Numbered from the stretch's first letter, positions 40,472 to 50,065 are shown. The stretch: DNA of 64,000 nt from Acidobacteriota bacterium (GCA_016201285.1 JACQDE010000062.1:1-64000), one strand, 5' to 3'. The notes: a model not told the origin generated them from the sequence alone. A program made the numbers and translations.

Positions 40472-41947
40472 CTAGAGATGCACTTTGATCACTTGAACAG
40501 AAGGCGCGGCAATGCCCGCTGCGAAAGAGAGCGCACTGTTCCCTGGAACCGACCGAGTTTCCACTAATGATAGTTTGTTTTGATCGTCCACCAGATAACG
40601 CTCATAGATGACGTGCTGGGATGAGTTCCAGGGGAGATTCTGGAGCGCAACATTGAACCGATCGTAGACCACGGGTGAGCCGAAACTGGAAACATACTGG
40701 TTGTAAAACGTCCAGGCGGGACTGTTGGCAGATTCGTATTTGTTAAGGTATGTCTTCACATCGAAATTTGATATCACGATCGTTACTTGGTTTCCGCTCT
40801 TGCTGGCGATCGCGGCAAAGTTCATATGGTCAGTGCCTGTCGCGGATAAGCGCACGGCATTTGACAGCCCATTGAAACCTTGAAAAGCATAATAAGCGGG
40901 TTTGCCCTGACCGTTGCAATCCGTTAAGAGGAAATCATGGCAGCCGCCGGCGCCGCCATTGAAGGCGCCGCCGTAACGAATCGAGAGTTGTAGCCCCTGC
41001 TCAATCATATTGATGAGCCCGTTGATGTTGTGCGCGGCCACCCAGGCCGTGTCGAATTGGGGATGATAGGAACCGCTCCACAAATCACCCACCAGCGTGT
41101 TCCATTCATCATTGGCAAGACGCGGGGTGCCGTACAGGGGGCTGAGGGTCGGATACTTTTTCAGCTCGGCCTGGACCAGGCGAAAATCATTGTAAAACGC
41201 AAAGTAAGGAATGGGCGAATAGGCGTGAACGGAAAAGAAGTCAACCGGCACACTATTACTCTGACAATACGCCAGAAATTCGGTAATCCAGGTATTCAGA
41301 CTATCGGGTCCGGCGTTGCCATGGGCCTGCATGAAGCCAGGGGCATCGAGGTTGAAAGCGGGGTTCACCGCTTTCAGCGCATTGGCCCATGCGGCATAAG
41401 TGTCAAAGAATTCCTGCCGGGTTCCTGTCCAGAAGGCGCCGTCGGGTTCGTTGGCGAAACGAAAAACCTTTACTGCCCAGTTATGGCCGTTGCCCCAGCC
41501 TTGAGTCAGATGTTTGGCGATGTTTTGCACATAAATGGCATACGCACTTAAATTGGCCGGTTTTGCGCTGGGCGAAAACACGACCATAGGCTCTGCACCG
41601 ATGCCGATGACCGCCGCGACCTGTTGATCCAACATTGTAAAATCATATAGCGACGGGTCAGACGGATCGGAAGGCACCGGTATGTTGAAGCCGATTTCAA
41701 TCAGTTTAAAGCCCGCATTTTGCGAAAGGGGGTACCCGGCCGGATCAAAGTAAGGAGCGGCAAGGGTGCCGAAAAGATACGGGTTGAAGGTCCCCATTTC
41801 GTTGACGTAATCCACGGTTACCAGAGCCGCAGGCGCGGTAGTGTCCGGAGGAGTTTGTCCTCCGCTCCCACCACCGCCCCCGCCACATCCGGTCAGCAAA
41901 AGGCCAAACAACGCAACCGCGGTTTTCGTCCGGATTTTCCAAATCAT
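40472..41947 (-). CDS. Glycoside-hydrolase-like lipoprotein
   Basis: 491 residues. Lipobox LFGLLLTGCGGGGGG followed by a Gly linker. A TIM-barrel-type glycosidase look: VKVFRFANEPDG near 158-169 (NEP acid/base signature of clan GH-A, as in GH39), PVDFFSVHAYS near 235, LANDEWNTL near 278 as a possible nucleophile strand, and a C-terminal beta domain with ISNFD and RYLVDDQNKLSLVE. Probably surface-anchored and acting on a polysaccharide; substrate unknown. Base composition is clearly lower in GC than its neighbours, which suggests transfer. AAAGGG precedes the ATG. Confidence 0.7.
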   Translation of the reverse strand: MIWKIRTKTAVALFGLLLTGCGGGGGGSGGQTPPDTTAPAALVTVDYVNEMGTFNPYLFGTLAAPYFDPAGYPLSQNAGFKLIEIGFNIPVPSDPSDPSLYDFTMLDQQVAAVIGIGAEPMVVFSPSAKPANLSAYAIYVQNIAKHLTQGWGNGHNWAVKVFRFANEPDGAFWTGTRQEFFDTYAAWANALKAVNPAFNLDAPGFMQAHGNAGPDSLNTWITEFLAYCQSNSVPVDFFSVHAYSPIPYFAFYNDFRLVQAELKKYPTLSPLYGTPRLANDEWNTLVGDLWSGSYHPQFDTAWVAAHNINGLINMIEQGLQLSIRYGGAFNGGAGGCHDFLLTDCNGQGKPAYYAFQGFNGLSNAVRLSATGTDHMNFAAIASKSGNQVTIVISNFDVKTYLNKYESANSPAWTFYNQYVSSFGSPVVYDRFNVALQNLPWNSSQHVIYERYLVDDQNKLSLVETRSVPGNSALSFAAGIAAPSVQVIKVHL

Positions 41948-41997
41948 TTAGTTTACCCTTTTGTATTGCATACCTGCGATTGGGCTCGCATAGCTTG

Positions 41998-42019
41998 CAG
42001 AGCGGCGTTAGCCGCTCTG
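41998..42019. repeat. CAGAGCGGC/GCCGCTCTG palindrome
   Basis: A 9-bp stem with GTTA loop, between the two lipoprotein genes. REP-like, no T-tract. Confidence 0.45.
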
Positions 42020-42072
42020 TGCCAACGTATCAAACCCCTACCAACCTGAGCGGACACCCGAAACCGCATCGC

Positions 42073-44094
42073 TCACCTCAGCCGCAGCACGTCGAGGGTG
42101 CCGGTCTCGAAGTAGCCCGCGTAAGCAAGCCCGCGTGCGAAGTCGAAGCCGAAGGCTGACTTCACCGTGTCGATGGGCAAGAGGTCGAAGCGCCGCAGCA
42201 CGGCGAAGGACGAGGGATCAAGCTCGACCAAGCGCTCGTGGCCGTCGTTGGCGGCCGGGGCGGAGGGACTGACGAAGCTGACCGCGTACAGCCGGTTGCC
42301 GGCGGCGTCGGCGGCCACCACCTTGTCCCCCTCGGGCAGGCGGGCCACGACGTTGGTTCCTTCGGCGTCGAGCGCCAGCGCCCCCACGTACAGCCGTCCG
42401 GCCCCGTCGTCGCTGAACACCTGGCCCAGGGTGACCGAGCCCGTCGCCGAGCCGAGCGCCGTGCTCAAGTCGGTCGCGCGCAGCAGGGCCAGCGCGGAGT
42501 CGTAGACGAAGAGCTTCTTCATCCTCGGAGCGAACAGGTACACCCGGCCGAGTCGGGAGTTGACCGCGAGCTGCATCAGCCCTGGGCCGTCGGCCGTGGC
42601 GGTATCGAAGCCGGGGACCGCCACGGGCGCTCCGGCGGTGCGCGTGACGAGGTCGACCGCGACGAGTTGGCCAAGCTCAGGCAGCGCGGCGTAGAGCCGG
42701 TGCGCGGAGGCGTCGAGCGCCGCGGTGGAGAGCGCGTCGGTGCGCAGCCGCGGCACACCGAGAGGAATCGCCGGCTGGGGCGCGAGCGTCTGGGCGTCGA
42801 AAGCCGCGACGCTGCTCTCGTAGTGGCTCAAGCTGTAGACGAGCCCGGAAGACGGGTCGAGCAGCGTCGCGCTCGGCCAATTGCCGGGCGCGGGCGCCTC
42901 GCTCACCACGCCGTTCTTCACCAGCAGCAGTGAGTTGCCGCCGCCCAGCCGGTTGCGCACCACCAGCGCGCCGTCTGAGGGACGGACGACGATGTCCTCC
43001 AGCGAGGTCGCGGTGTCGATGCGCTTCGACCGGGTGAGGGTCGAGAGCTCAAACACATCGATGTACGAGTCGCCGGTGTTGCCTATGTACAGCTTGCCCG
43101 CCGCGCCGTGGAGGTCGAAGCCGTCGGCCTGCAGCCCGCCTTGGACCGTGGCGCGCCGCGCTCCGGTCGTGGCGTCGAGCACCTCGACGAAGCCGTATGC
43201 GCCGTCCGCACCGGGCAGGTAGCCCGCCCGGTACGGATAGCCGGTCATCACGTAAAGCACGCCGCCGAGGACCGCCGTCGCGCCCACGTTCGCCGGCAGC
43301 GACGTCGAGCGCATTTGGCCGCTCGCCTCGTCCACGATGACCACCGCCTGCGGGTCGCAGCTCACGTAGATACGCCCCCCGGCGGTGGTGATAAACCTCG
43401 GAACGAGGCCGCCCGGCATGGAATAAGAGGCCAGTTCGGCGAGGGTCGCGGTGTCGAACACCTTCACCTCGGGAAACTGTCCCCGGGTGGTGACGTACAG
43501 GCGCGAGGTGGCGGGCGCCACCTCAAGGCTCAGCACCTGGACGCCGCCGAGCGTGCGCTGGAGCGCCAGGTTGCCGTCGTAGACGCGGATCTCTCCCTGG
43601 GCCGCGGCGTAGACCCGGTCGTTGACTCCATCCACGGACAGGGCTCCGCCGCCCTTCACGTCCACTGGCGCCGACCTCTGCCGGGTGACCGGGTCCAGGC
43701 GGTACAGCCGCTGGTCCTCGATGGTGGTGAAGTAGAGGATGCCGGTGCTCGGGTTGAGCGCGAGCTGCTTGCTCAAGTAGCCGTGCAGGCCGAGGTCAAT
43801 CGCGTCAACGATCTGGTCGGTGGTTGTGTTGATGACCCCGAGCCAGGGTGTCAGCGTACCGGTGAAGTAGACGCGGTTGCGCTGTTCGTCCACCAGTGGC
43901 CGCCGCAGCTTGATGATGTTGGGCTGGGCGCTGCCGCGGGCCAGCCGGTCGATGGCGAGTGTCTCGACTCGGGTGATGCCGGAGGAGCCGAGCGTGCCGC
44001 CCTCGCTCGCGCTGGGCGCCGGCTGCGGGCCGGCGCATCCGGCGAGCGCTCCGAGGAAGAGCACGACGGCGATTCCGGAACGGCGGCGGCTCAT
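42073..44094 (-). CDS. YncE/NHL-type beta-propeller lipoprotein
   Basis: 673 residues. Signal peptide with lipobox VVLFLGALAGCAGPQP. Many repeated four-strand blades: NRVYFTGTLTPWLGVINTTT, GILYFTTIEDQRLYRLDPVT, GKLYIGNTGDSYIDVFELST, HRLYAALPELGQLVAVDLVT, GRLYVGALALDAEGTN. It probably forms two seven-bladed propellers on the cell surface or in the periplasm. No enzyme motif. Very high GC and a codon style reminiscent of myxobacteria; the downstream sequence is debris, so this may be an acquired gene. Confidence 0.75.
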   Translation of the reverse strand: MSRRRSGIAVVLFLGALAGCAGPQPAPSASEGGTLGSSGITRVETLAIDRLARGSAQPNIIKLRRPLVDEQRNRVYFTGTLTPWLGVINTTTDQIVDAIDLGLHGYLSKQLALNPSTGILYFTTIEDQRLYRLDPVTRQRSAPVDVKGGGALSVDGVNDRVYAAAQGEIRVYDGNLALQRTLGGVQVLSLEVAPATSRLYVTTRGQFPEVKVFDTATLAELASYSMPGGLVPRFITTAGGRIYVSCDPQAVVIVDEASGQMRSTSLPANVGATAVLGGVLYVMTGYPYRAGYLPGADGAYGFVEVLDATTGARRATVQGGLQADGFDLHGAAGKLYIGNTGDSYIDVFELSTLTRSKRIDTATSLEDIVVRPSDGALVVRNRLGGGNSLLLVKNGVVSEAPAPGNWPSATLLDPSSGLVYSLSHYESSVAAFDAQTLAPQPAIPLGVPRLRTDALSTAALDASAHRLYAALPELGQLVAVDLVTRTAGAPVAVPGFDTATADGPGLMQLAVNSRLGRVYLFAPRMKKLFVYDSALALLRATDLSTALGSATGSVTLGQVFSDDGAGRLYVGALALDAEGTNVVARLPEGDKVVAADAAGNRLYAVSFVSPSAPAANDGHERLVELDPSSFAVLRRFDLLPIDTVKSAFGFDFARGLAYAGYFETGTLDVLRLR

Positions 44095-44856
44095 GAATAC
44101 TCCTTTTCACCCGAGCGGAGAGCGACCGCCGAGCTACGGCACCTGGACCGGCAAGTGTCGGACATCTGTGGGCTCGCGCAGCGCGGAGACGCTGGGCCCG
44201 CAGGCGCTTACGCGCCCTCAGTCCGCAGGCAAACTGAAGCCCTGCGCCTGTTCCAGGCTGATCCCAGCATCGTCCAATTCACGCAGGCGAAAGCCCTCGG
44301 CGGGCACAACGCGCCTGCGGCCCGAGACATCCACCAGCCGCGGGGGAAGATGAGGCCTCTATGCGATCCCACCTACTATGTATGGACGATATTCACGCGG
44401 ACAGGTTTACATGGTCCAGAAGAATCACCGGACTTATGCCACCGTCTGCCCACGGCACGGAACAGCTCCCGCCGGTCGCTGCGAAACCACATCAGTGCCG
44501 CTTGCGCCCGCCGCGTCAGTCCCTGCACCTGCTTGCCGTAGGCGGCGTTCGACTGCTTCAAAAAGTACTGCTTGGGCATCGCCGTTCATCTCGCAGGCAT
44601 CGTTGTTCCCCTCCACTCGCACAAGCATTGTCAGAGCGACCTGCCCAGATGGGCGTCCCCATCCCCGGTCAAATGACATTCTCTCCACTTGGAGGGGCGC
44701 GGAGAAGCTTCGTGTACTCACGCACTTATCTCGTCGAATCGCGCCAGCTTGTGGATGCTTTCCTTCAGGAGGGGATTGCTGCGGAGGGTGTCTGGTAATG
44801 TAGGCCCATTTTGATGTGAAACAGACCGCAGAGCAAATCGGGCTTAGGCCGCTGCC
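44095..44856. other. 762-nt gene-poor stretch with decayed frames
   Basis: No confident gene. A plus-strand frame from about 44100 to 44360 reads protein-like (TAELRHLDRQVSDICGLAQ, ALRLFQADPSIVQFTQAKAL) without a start. A minus-strand frame at 44376-44579 (MPKQYFLKQSNAAYGKQVQG, LTRRAQAALMWFRSD) is another candidate, overlapped by a different open frame at 44434-44721. I interpret the region as gene remnants at the edge of an acquired block. Confidence 0.4.
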
Positions 44857-45168
44857 CTAGCTCATCACGGGGCCACGGCGGCTTCGGGGCCACATCTTGA
44901 TTAGCGAAATCTCGAACGGTCCGTTGTTTTGGCGCTTCTCGACGCAGCCTGCCTTATAGGCCACCGGGAACGCCGTCTGCGCGTCCGCTGGCTCCAGCAA
45001 CCTCACGAACACGAGCGAGCCCTCGCGAACAGGCTTTCTCAGCGCCACACGCTTGCCGTGCTCCTCGAACCACTCCAGGTCGGTTCGCTCGACAAAGAAA
45101 TTCTCTTCTACGTCCCAGCCGGAAATTTCCACACAGTAGCGGGAAACCGTATTGCTCTGCACTGACAT
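44857..45168 (-). CDS. Small PilZ-like protein
   Basis: 103 residues. VEISGWDVEENFFVERTDLE near 13-32 parallels the VCGLDQEERFFAER strand of the PilZ protein at 39808. KRVALRKPVREGSLVFVRLL follows, and the family-style C-terminal FEISLIKMWP ends it. The N-terminal RxxxR arginine motif is missing, so cyclic-di-GMP binding is doubtful. It could be a degenerate paralogue. Confidence 0.55.
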   Translation of the reverse strand: MSVQSNTVSRYCVEISGWDVEENFFVERTDLEWFEEHGKRVALRKPVREGSLVFVRLLEPADAQTAFPVAYKAGCVEKRQNNGPFEISLIKMWPRSRRGPVMS

Positions 45169-45355
45169 GCCTGCTGACCTCCGCTGGGGTATAGAGCAGA
45201 TCAGCTACCAAATGCCGTGCAATTGTTTAGTCTTTGTGTGAGAAGGACTTGCGGACGTCTCAGGCGGGGTCCCCGGTTCTGGAGAGGTGGCGAATCCAAA
45301 CATCTGTTCGCCAGTGAAACATCGCGGCAGGCGAGTACGGCAGCAGAGCCCTCAA

Positions 45356-46087
45356 TCAGTGGTAATTCGCTCCGGGATAGAGCGCGTTCAGCGCAAAGGT
45401 GAAAATCATGTCGAACACGCGGCCAAATCCCCACCACGCCGCCAGCAGCCCCACCATCCGGAACATCGGCTCCTGCAAGAGTTCATGAAACCTTCGCGCC
45501 GTGCCCTCCGACATCAGCAGCGTCACGCCGCTGCTTCCGTCCAGCGGTGGCACCGGCAGCAGGTTGAACGTGCCCAGCAGCAGGTTCAGCAGAAACAACA
45601 CGCTCAGAAACGTCGCCGCGAACGTCATTACGCTGCCCGCCATTCCTGGGTTCGCCGCTTCCGTAATCCGCGTAAAATTCGCCACCTGCGGCGCCTGGAA
45701 TACTCCCGAGGCCACCCCGGCGCGGATCGCCGCGGCCGCCAGCAGCATCAGCGTGAAATTCGCGCCCGGCCCGGCCAGCGCCATCCACGCCGCGCGCCTC
45801 GGGTAGCGCCGCTCCCAGTCGGGATCGTAGGGCGCGCTGGCCCAGCCGATCATCGAGCCGCGGCTCATCCAGAAGTACGTCAGGATGGGGATCAGCACCA
45901 TCCCGAACGGCTCCCGCTGGATGTGTGGCAGCGGGTTCAGCGTCACCTGTCCGCCGCGGAAGGCCGTCGGGTCGCCACCCAGCTTGGCCGCTAGCGCATG
46001 CGCCGCTTCGTGGCAGGTCGTCGAAAACAGAAAGACGATGTACCAGATCATCCCCAGCGCGAAAAATTCCGGCGTCACGTCTCGCAT
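45356..46087 (-). CDS. Site-2-protease-like M50 membrane metalloprotease
   Basis: 243 residues, mostly membrane-embedded. The zinc motif TCHEAAHALAAKL lies in the first helix (residues 24-36). ALAGPGANFTLMLLAAAAI near 105 and NLLPVPPLDGSSG near 180 (the LDG Asp ligand) are the other M50 signatures. It is a compact, PDZ-less rhomboid-sized form (SpoIVFB/Rip-like). The substrate is unknown. Confidence 0.88.
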   Translation of the reverse strand: MRDVTPEFFALGMIWYIVFLFSTTCHEAAHALAAKLGGDPTAFRGGQVTLNPLPHIQREPFGMVLIPILTYFWMSRGSMIGWASAPYDPDWERRYPRRAAWMALAGPGANFTLMLLAAAAIRAGVASGVFQAPQVANFTRITEAANPGMAGSVMTFAATFLSVLFLLNLLLGTFNLLPVPPLDGSSGVTLLMSEGTARRFHELLQEPMFRMVGLLAAWWGFGRVFDMIFTFALNALYPGANYH

Positions 46088-46251
46088 CGACGCCTCAGCC
46101 TAATCATTCTTCCCCCTGTTCGCAAGCCGCTGCCTTTCGCCGGCCCGCCCCTCTTGACTCCCGGCCTCGCCCGGCGTAGCTTGGTGACTTCCGCTGTCTT
46201 CAAAACTTTTTTCCGCGCGTCGGGTTCAATCCGTGGGAGGAGACTTTTTCT

Positions 46252-46404
46252 ATGAAAGCCAAGGCCCGGCCCCTTCCTCAGGGCATTGCTATCGTGGATC
46301 GCGATTTCGAAAGCCTCTTGCGCCGTGCTGCTCAACTGTGCGCGCCCCGCTCGCCTCGTCGGCTGAAGAAGGCTGCCCGCCGGAAACCGGCCGCTGCGGA
46401 CTGA
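46252..46404 (+). CDS. Possible 50-residue basic protein
   Basis: ATG 46252 preceded by GGGAGGAG at 11-nt spacing. The product is very basic (LRRAAQLCAPRSPRRLKKAA, ARRKPAAAD), could bind nucleic acid, and ends in TGA 46402. It is too short to judge by codon use. It lies between divergent and convergent genes with no overlap. Confidence 0.35.
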   Translation: MKAKARPLPQGIAIVDRDFESLLRRAAQLCAPRSPRRLKKAARRKPAAAD

Positions 46405-46451
46405 GCCTCCCCGCATCCCGCCGCGCCTTCTCCGCCGCTCGCTGCGCCCAG

Positions 46452-48545
46452 CTACTTTTCTGCATCCTTGGCCTTCGCCTTCGGCGCCGCCGGTTCCGTC
46501 ACCACTGGATTGCTCAAGTACTTCCCAAAAAAAGTCAGGTAGCGCCGGATACGGTCCATCTGGTGCCGCGGCTCGCTGATCCCGTGGCCCTCCCTCGGGA
46601 ACACCACGAACTCCACCGGCACGTTCCGCTCCACCAGGGCGCGGTAAAACTCCTGCGCCTGCGCGATCGGCACCCGCGTGTCCTGCTGTCCATGCAGAAT
46701 CATCGCCGGCGTTTTCACGTTTTTCACATATTTCATCGGCGAGCGGTCCCAGTAAAGGTCCGTGTTGTCCCACGGCGAGCCGTCGCCAAAGAACCACCGC
46801 AGGTACCGTTGGATGTCATTCTGCGAGTACATCGAATACATGTTCGTCAGTCCCGCGCCCGGTGACACCGCCTTGAACCGGTCCGTCTGCGTCAGCATCC
46901 AGAACGTCATGTACCCGCCGTACGACCATCCGTACGCCCCCAGCCGGTCCGCATCCGCCCAGCCCTGCTTCAGGGCGAAGTCCACGCCGGTCATGCAGTC
47001 TTCGTAGTCGCCCTTGCCCCACGTGTTCTTGTTCGCCGCCGCGAATTTCTCCCCGCGCCCCGTCGACCCGCGGAAATTCGGTTGCAGCACCAGGTAGCCG
47101 TTCGCCGCCAGCACCTGAACGCTCGCGCTGAAGCTCGCCAGCGACGCCCCCGTCGGCCCGCCGTGCGGGTTCACCAGCAGTGGATATTTTCTTCCGGCTT
47201 CGTATCCCACCGGCTTGGTCAGCACGCCCTCGATCTCCGTCCCGTCCGTGCTCTTCCACTTCACCACTTCGACGTCGCCCAGCGCATACTCCTTCAGCCA
47301 CGGATTCAGGTCCGTGACCCGTTCGAGTGACTTGAAGCCGATATCTGACCGGAAAACTTCCGCCGGCCACTTCGCCTGCGCCATCGTTCCCACCGCCGTC
47401 TTCCCGTCGCTGCTGAGTTCACTCAACGAGACGATGCTGCCGTTCTGCGTCAACTGCTTCACCGTGCCCGACGCCACCTCGCAGGAAAAAACTTCCACTG
47501 CTTCCTGCGTATTGCTGCTGAAGTAGATCGTCTTCCCATCGCGCGACCACAAAGGAGTACTCGCGTCCAGCTCGAAATTCGTTGTCAGCCGCCGCGGCGT
47601 CCCACCATCGGCGGAAATCACGTTGAGGTGCGACTGTTTCACGCCGCCCGCCGCATCGGCCGTCGTGTACGCAATCCACTTTCCGTCCGGCGACCATCGC
47701 GCCGACTGGTCCGGCCCCGCATTTTCCACCAGCTTCTTCTTTTCGCCGGTCGCCACGGTCAGGATCCAGATGTCCGTCAGATCGCCGTCGTCTGCCTTCG
47801 GCGTCGGGTTGGTCACGTAGCTGATCCGCACCCCGTCCGGCGACCACCGCGCATCACTCGTCGTAAACTCGCCCTCCGTCAGCCGCTTCTCTTCTTTCTT
47901 CTCGATGTCCCACAGCCACAGGTGCGTCATCCTCAGATTGCGATCGATCTCGATCGTATCGTCCCGGACTTTTATCTTCTCCTCTTCTTCCTTCGATGCC
48001 TGGTCCGTTGCGCTCAGCAGCAGCTTCCCGTCCGGCGAAAACCGGAACCCGCTCACCCCGCCCTCGTGCGACGTCACCTCCCACGCCTCGCCGCCGTCCG
48101 CCCACGCCATCCACACCTGCCGCTCGCCTTCTTTTTCGCGGTCGGTCAAAAATGCCAGATACTTTCCGTCTGGCGACCATTCCGGCGCGCTGGCGTTCTT
48201 CTCCCCGCGCGTGAACTGCCGGGCTGTTCCGCCCGCCACCGGCGCCACCCACACCTGCGTCGCGCTCTTCCACTCTTTGTCCTTGTCGAACTTCGGAATC
48301 TCGCTCACCGTGTACGCCACCCGCGTCCCGTCCGGAGAAATCCGTGGCCCGCCCACGCTCGCGATCCGCAGCGTGTCCTGCGCCGTCAGCAGTTTCTTCC
48401 CGTCTTTTGTCTTCGGCGGTCCGCTTTCTTTCTGCTCTGTTTTCGCCGCCGGCTTCTCCTGCGCCACTGCCCACGCCGGCACGCAAACTACGGCCACAGT
48501 CAGGACAATTACCAGCAGCACAGATACATGCGTGCGCCTGTTCAT
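46452..48545 (-). CDS. S9 family prolyl-oligopeptidase-like serine peptidase
   Basis: About 697 residues. Signal peptide VLLVIVLTVAVVCVPAWAVAQ. WD40-like/PD40 propeller blades (GGPRISPDGTRVAYTVS, APEWSPDGKYLAFLTD, DARWSPDGVRISYV) precede the alpha/beta hydrolase domain. Catalytic triad: Ser in YGWSYGGYMT, Asp in HGQQDTRVPI, His in REGHGISEP. Exported dipeptidyl/acyl-aminoacyl peptidase. ATG 48545 has GAGGAG upstream; the extra 15 codons in front are not supported. Confidence 0.9.
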   Translation of the reverse strand: MNRRTHVSVLLVIVLTVAVVCVPAWAVAQEKPAAKTEQKESGPPKTKDGKKLLTAQDTLRIASVGGPRISPDGTRVAYTVSEIPKFDKDKEWKSATQVWVAPVAGGTARQFTRGEKNASAPEWSPDGKYLAFLTDREKEGERQVWMAWADGGEAWEVTSHEGGVSGFRFSPDGKLLLSATDQASKEEEEKIKVRDDTIEIDRNLRMTHLWLWDIEKKEEKRLTEGEFTTSDARWSPDGVRISYVTNPTPKADDGDLTDIWILTVATGEKKKLVENAGPDQSARWSPDGKWIAYTTADAAGGVKQSHLNVISADGGTPRRLTTNFELDASTPLWSRDGKTIYFSSNTQEAVEVFSCEVASGTVKQLTQNGSIVSLSELSSDGKTAVGTMAQAKWPAEVFRSDIGFKSLERVTDLNPWLKEYALGDVEVVKWKSTDGTEIEGVLTKPVGYEAGRKYPLLVNPHGGPTGASLASFSASVQVLAANGYLVLQPNFRGSTGRGEKFAAANKNTWGKGDYEDCMTGVDFALKQGWADADRLGAYGWSYGGYMTFWMLTQTDRFKAVSPGAGLTNMYSMYSQNDIQRYLRWFFGDGSPWDNTDLYWDRSPMKYVKNVKTPAMILHGQQDTRVPIAQAQEFYRALVERNVPVEFVVFPREGHGISEPRHQMDRIRRYLTFFGKYLSNPVVTEPAAPKAKAKDAEK

Positions 48546-48620
48546 ACGCAACTCCTCTTCTTTATTTTCAGAATTCCTCACGAATCGCAACGCGGAAAGT
48601 ATTTCAATTCTCCCGGTGGG

Positions 48621-49025
48621 TCAATCTGAAACCTGCCACCTGCCTTCCCCTTCCCACTCCAAGAACTTCTCCAAATCCTTCCTCACCGACCGCAGCACAA
48701 ACGCAATCACGCTCGCGTCATCCACGTACCCTACTACCGGTATAAAGTCCGGCACCAAGTCCAGCGGATCCACAAAGTAGATCACCGCAACCAGCGCCAG
48801 CACGATTGTCTTCCACGGTACGACTTTGTACCGTCCCTTCACCCACGCCCGCAGCAGTCGCAACACCGCCCCCAGGTCATCCGCGAACTCACCCACCAGG
48901 CCTTTTTCCCGCCGCGCTTTGCGTGCCGCCTCATCCAGCAGGTGCTCGGTCTTCTTTTTGTCCTCCGCGTACACCCGTGCAGTCTTCGCCGCTGCCTTCA
49001 CGAATTTCTTTAACCCGCGCTTCAT
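48621..49025 (-). CDS. DUF1232 (YkvA-like) membrane protein
   Basis: 134 residues. A basic, helical N-terminal half (KKFVKAAAKTARVYAEDKKK) and the DUF1232 core IYFVDPLDLVPDFIPVVGYV, DDASVIAFVLRSV with one or two hydrophobic segments. Role unknown. ATG 49025 chosen. Confidence 0.85.
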   Translation of the reverse strand: MKRGLKKFVKAAAKTARVYAEDKKKTEHLLDEAARKARREKGLVGEFADDLGAVLRLLRAWVKGRYKVVPWKTIVLALVAVIYFVDPLDLVPDFIPVVGYVDDASVIAFVLRSVRKDLEKFLEWEGEGRWQVSD

Positions 49026-49057
49026 CCCCACTCGATTTTCCTGAGCTCTCGACGTCC

Positions 49058-50054
49058 TTACTTCCTTACCTCCCTCAGCACCGGCCTGGTGAGGCACGTC
49101 GGCCCTCCGCCGCCGTTGATCGCCACTTCGCTCCCCGGAAATGTGCGCACATCAAACCCCGCCGCATGCAGTCGCTCATTTGTCTTGGCATTTTCCGCCA
49201 GCGCCAGCAGCCCCCCGCCGCCCAACGACAGCACATTGCACGCCAGCGTAGCCCGCTCGCTCGCATCAATCTCAATGAACCGGTAGCCATGCTCCCGCAG
49301 CAACTCGGTCGTCTCCACCGCCAGCCACTCCAAATCCACCAGCACCGTCTGCTGGCCGAGCAGACTCATCAAACTCATCAGGTGCAGGCACACCGCCGGT
49401 CCTCCGCCATGCGGCAATGGCGCGCTGATCACCTCTACGCCCTTCGGCCCAAGCAGCGCCCGCAGTTGTTCGATTCCCGCGGTGTTCGTCCGGTAGCCCC
49501 GTCCCACCAGCAGCGTCTTCTCATCGAGCCAAACCATGTCGCCCGCTTCGGCCATTCCCGGGGCCTGCATCTCGCCCAGTGCCGGAATCCCCAGCGTCCT
49601 GTACAACGCCGCATGATGCCGCGCCTCGTCCTGCCGCTCCGGCTTGCCCATGCGCAGGCAGATCACCCCCCCAATCCGTCATCAGCGATGGATCATGCGC
49701 ATACACAGCATCTAACGAAAGCCTTGTGTCATTAACCTCCGGCCGGCCCGGGGTTTTGTGGGTCGCGGCTTCAGCCGCGACATCAAGCTGGCTGGACTCA
49801 GCGGGCTTCAGCCCCTGAAGTTCGTCAATCCCTTGCAAGGGAGAGAACCGAATCACTTCCACGCCCGCTGCGCCTAGTTCCTGCTGCAGCGCCTCATGCT
49901 GTGCCTGCGCCGCCGCGAAGTCTGGCGCGTGCAAGTAGCCCAACCTCTTCCAGTCGCTAACGCGTTGCGCCCGGCTCCAGCCCGCCTCCTGGGGCGCGCA
50001 CACCATCACCCGACGCAGTGCCCCCACCATCGTCTGCCCGCCGAATCCCTTCAT
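49058..50054 (-). pseudogene. Amidinotransferase/dimethylargininase-family gene broken by a frameshift
   Basis: The N-terminal part (50054 to about 49670: VMVCAPQEAGW, AVYAHDPSLMTDWGG) and the C-terminal part (49666 to 49058: RMGKPERQDEARH, MVWLDEKTLLVGRGYRTN, HGGGPAVCLHLMSL with the His, INGGGGPTCLTRP with the nucleophilic Cys) together make one DDAH/arginine-deiminase-like protein. They lie in different frames; the switch falls in a run of seven G (plus-strand C at 49666-49672), where six would restore the frame. About 36 codons near 49725-49832 are translated repeat DNA inserted in frame. It could be a real pseudogene, a phase-variable gene or an assembly error. Confidence 0.75.
49725..49832. 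repeat. Palindromic repeat inserted in the amidinotransferase gene
   Basis: GTCGCGGCT/AGCCGCGAC (49762-49770 with 49773-49781) and GGGCTTCAGCCC near 49803-49814. These are the same sort of TTCA-looped hairpins as the intergenic pair at 8614. They interrupt the protein between FSPLQG and LSLDAVYAHD without stops. Confidence 0.55.
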
Positions 50055-50065
50055 AAAACAAAAAC

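Noticed and set aside
41998-42019. Terminator between the two lipoprotein genes
   Set aside because: The stem is good but no T-tract follows on either strand; it matches the REP-like palindromes instead.
44378-44803. Plus-strand 141-codon frame
   Set aside because: Composition is Arg/Ser/Pro rich, no domain, and it competes with two opposite-strand frames; no way to choose.
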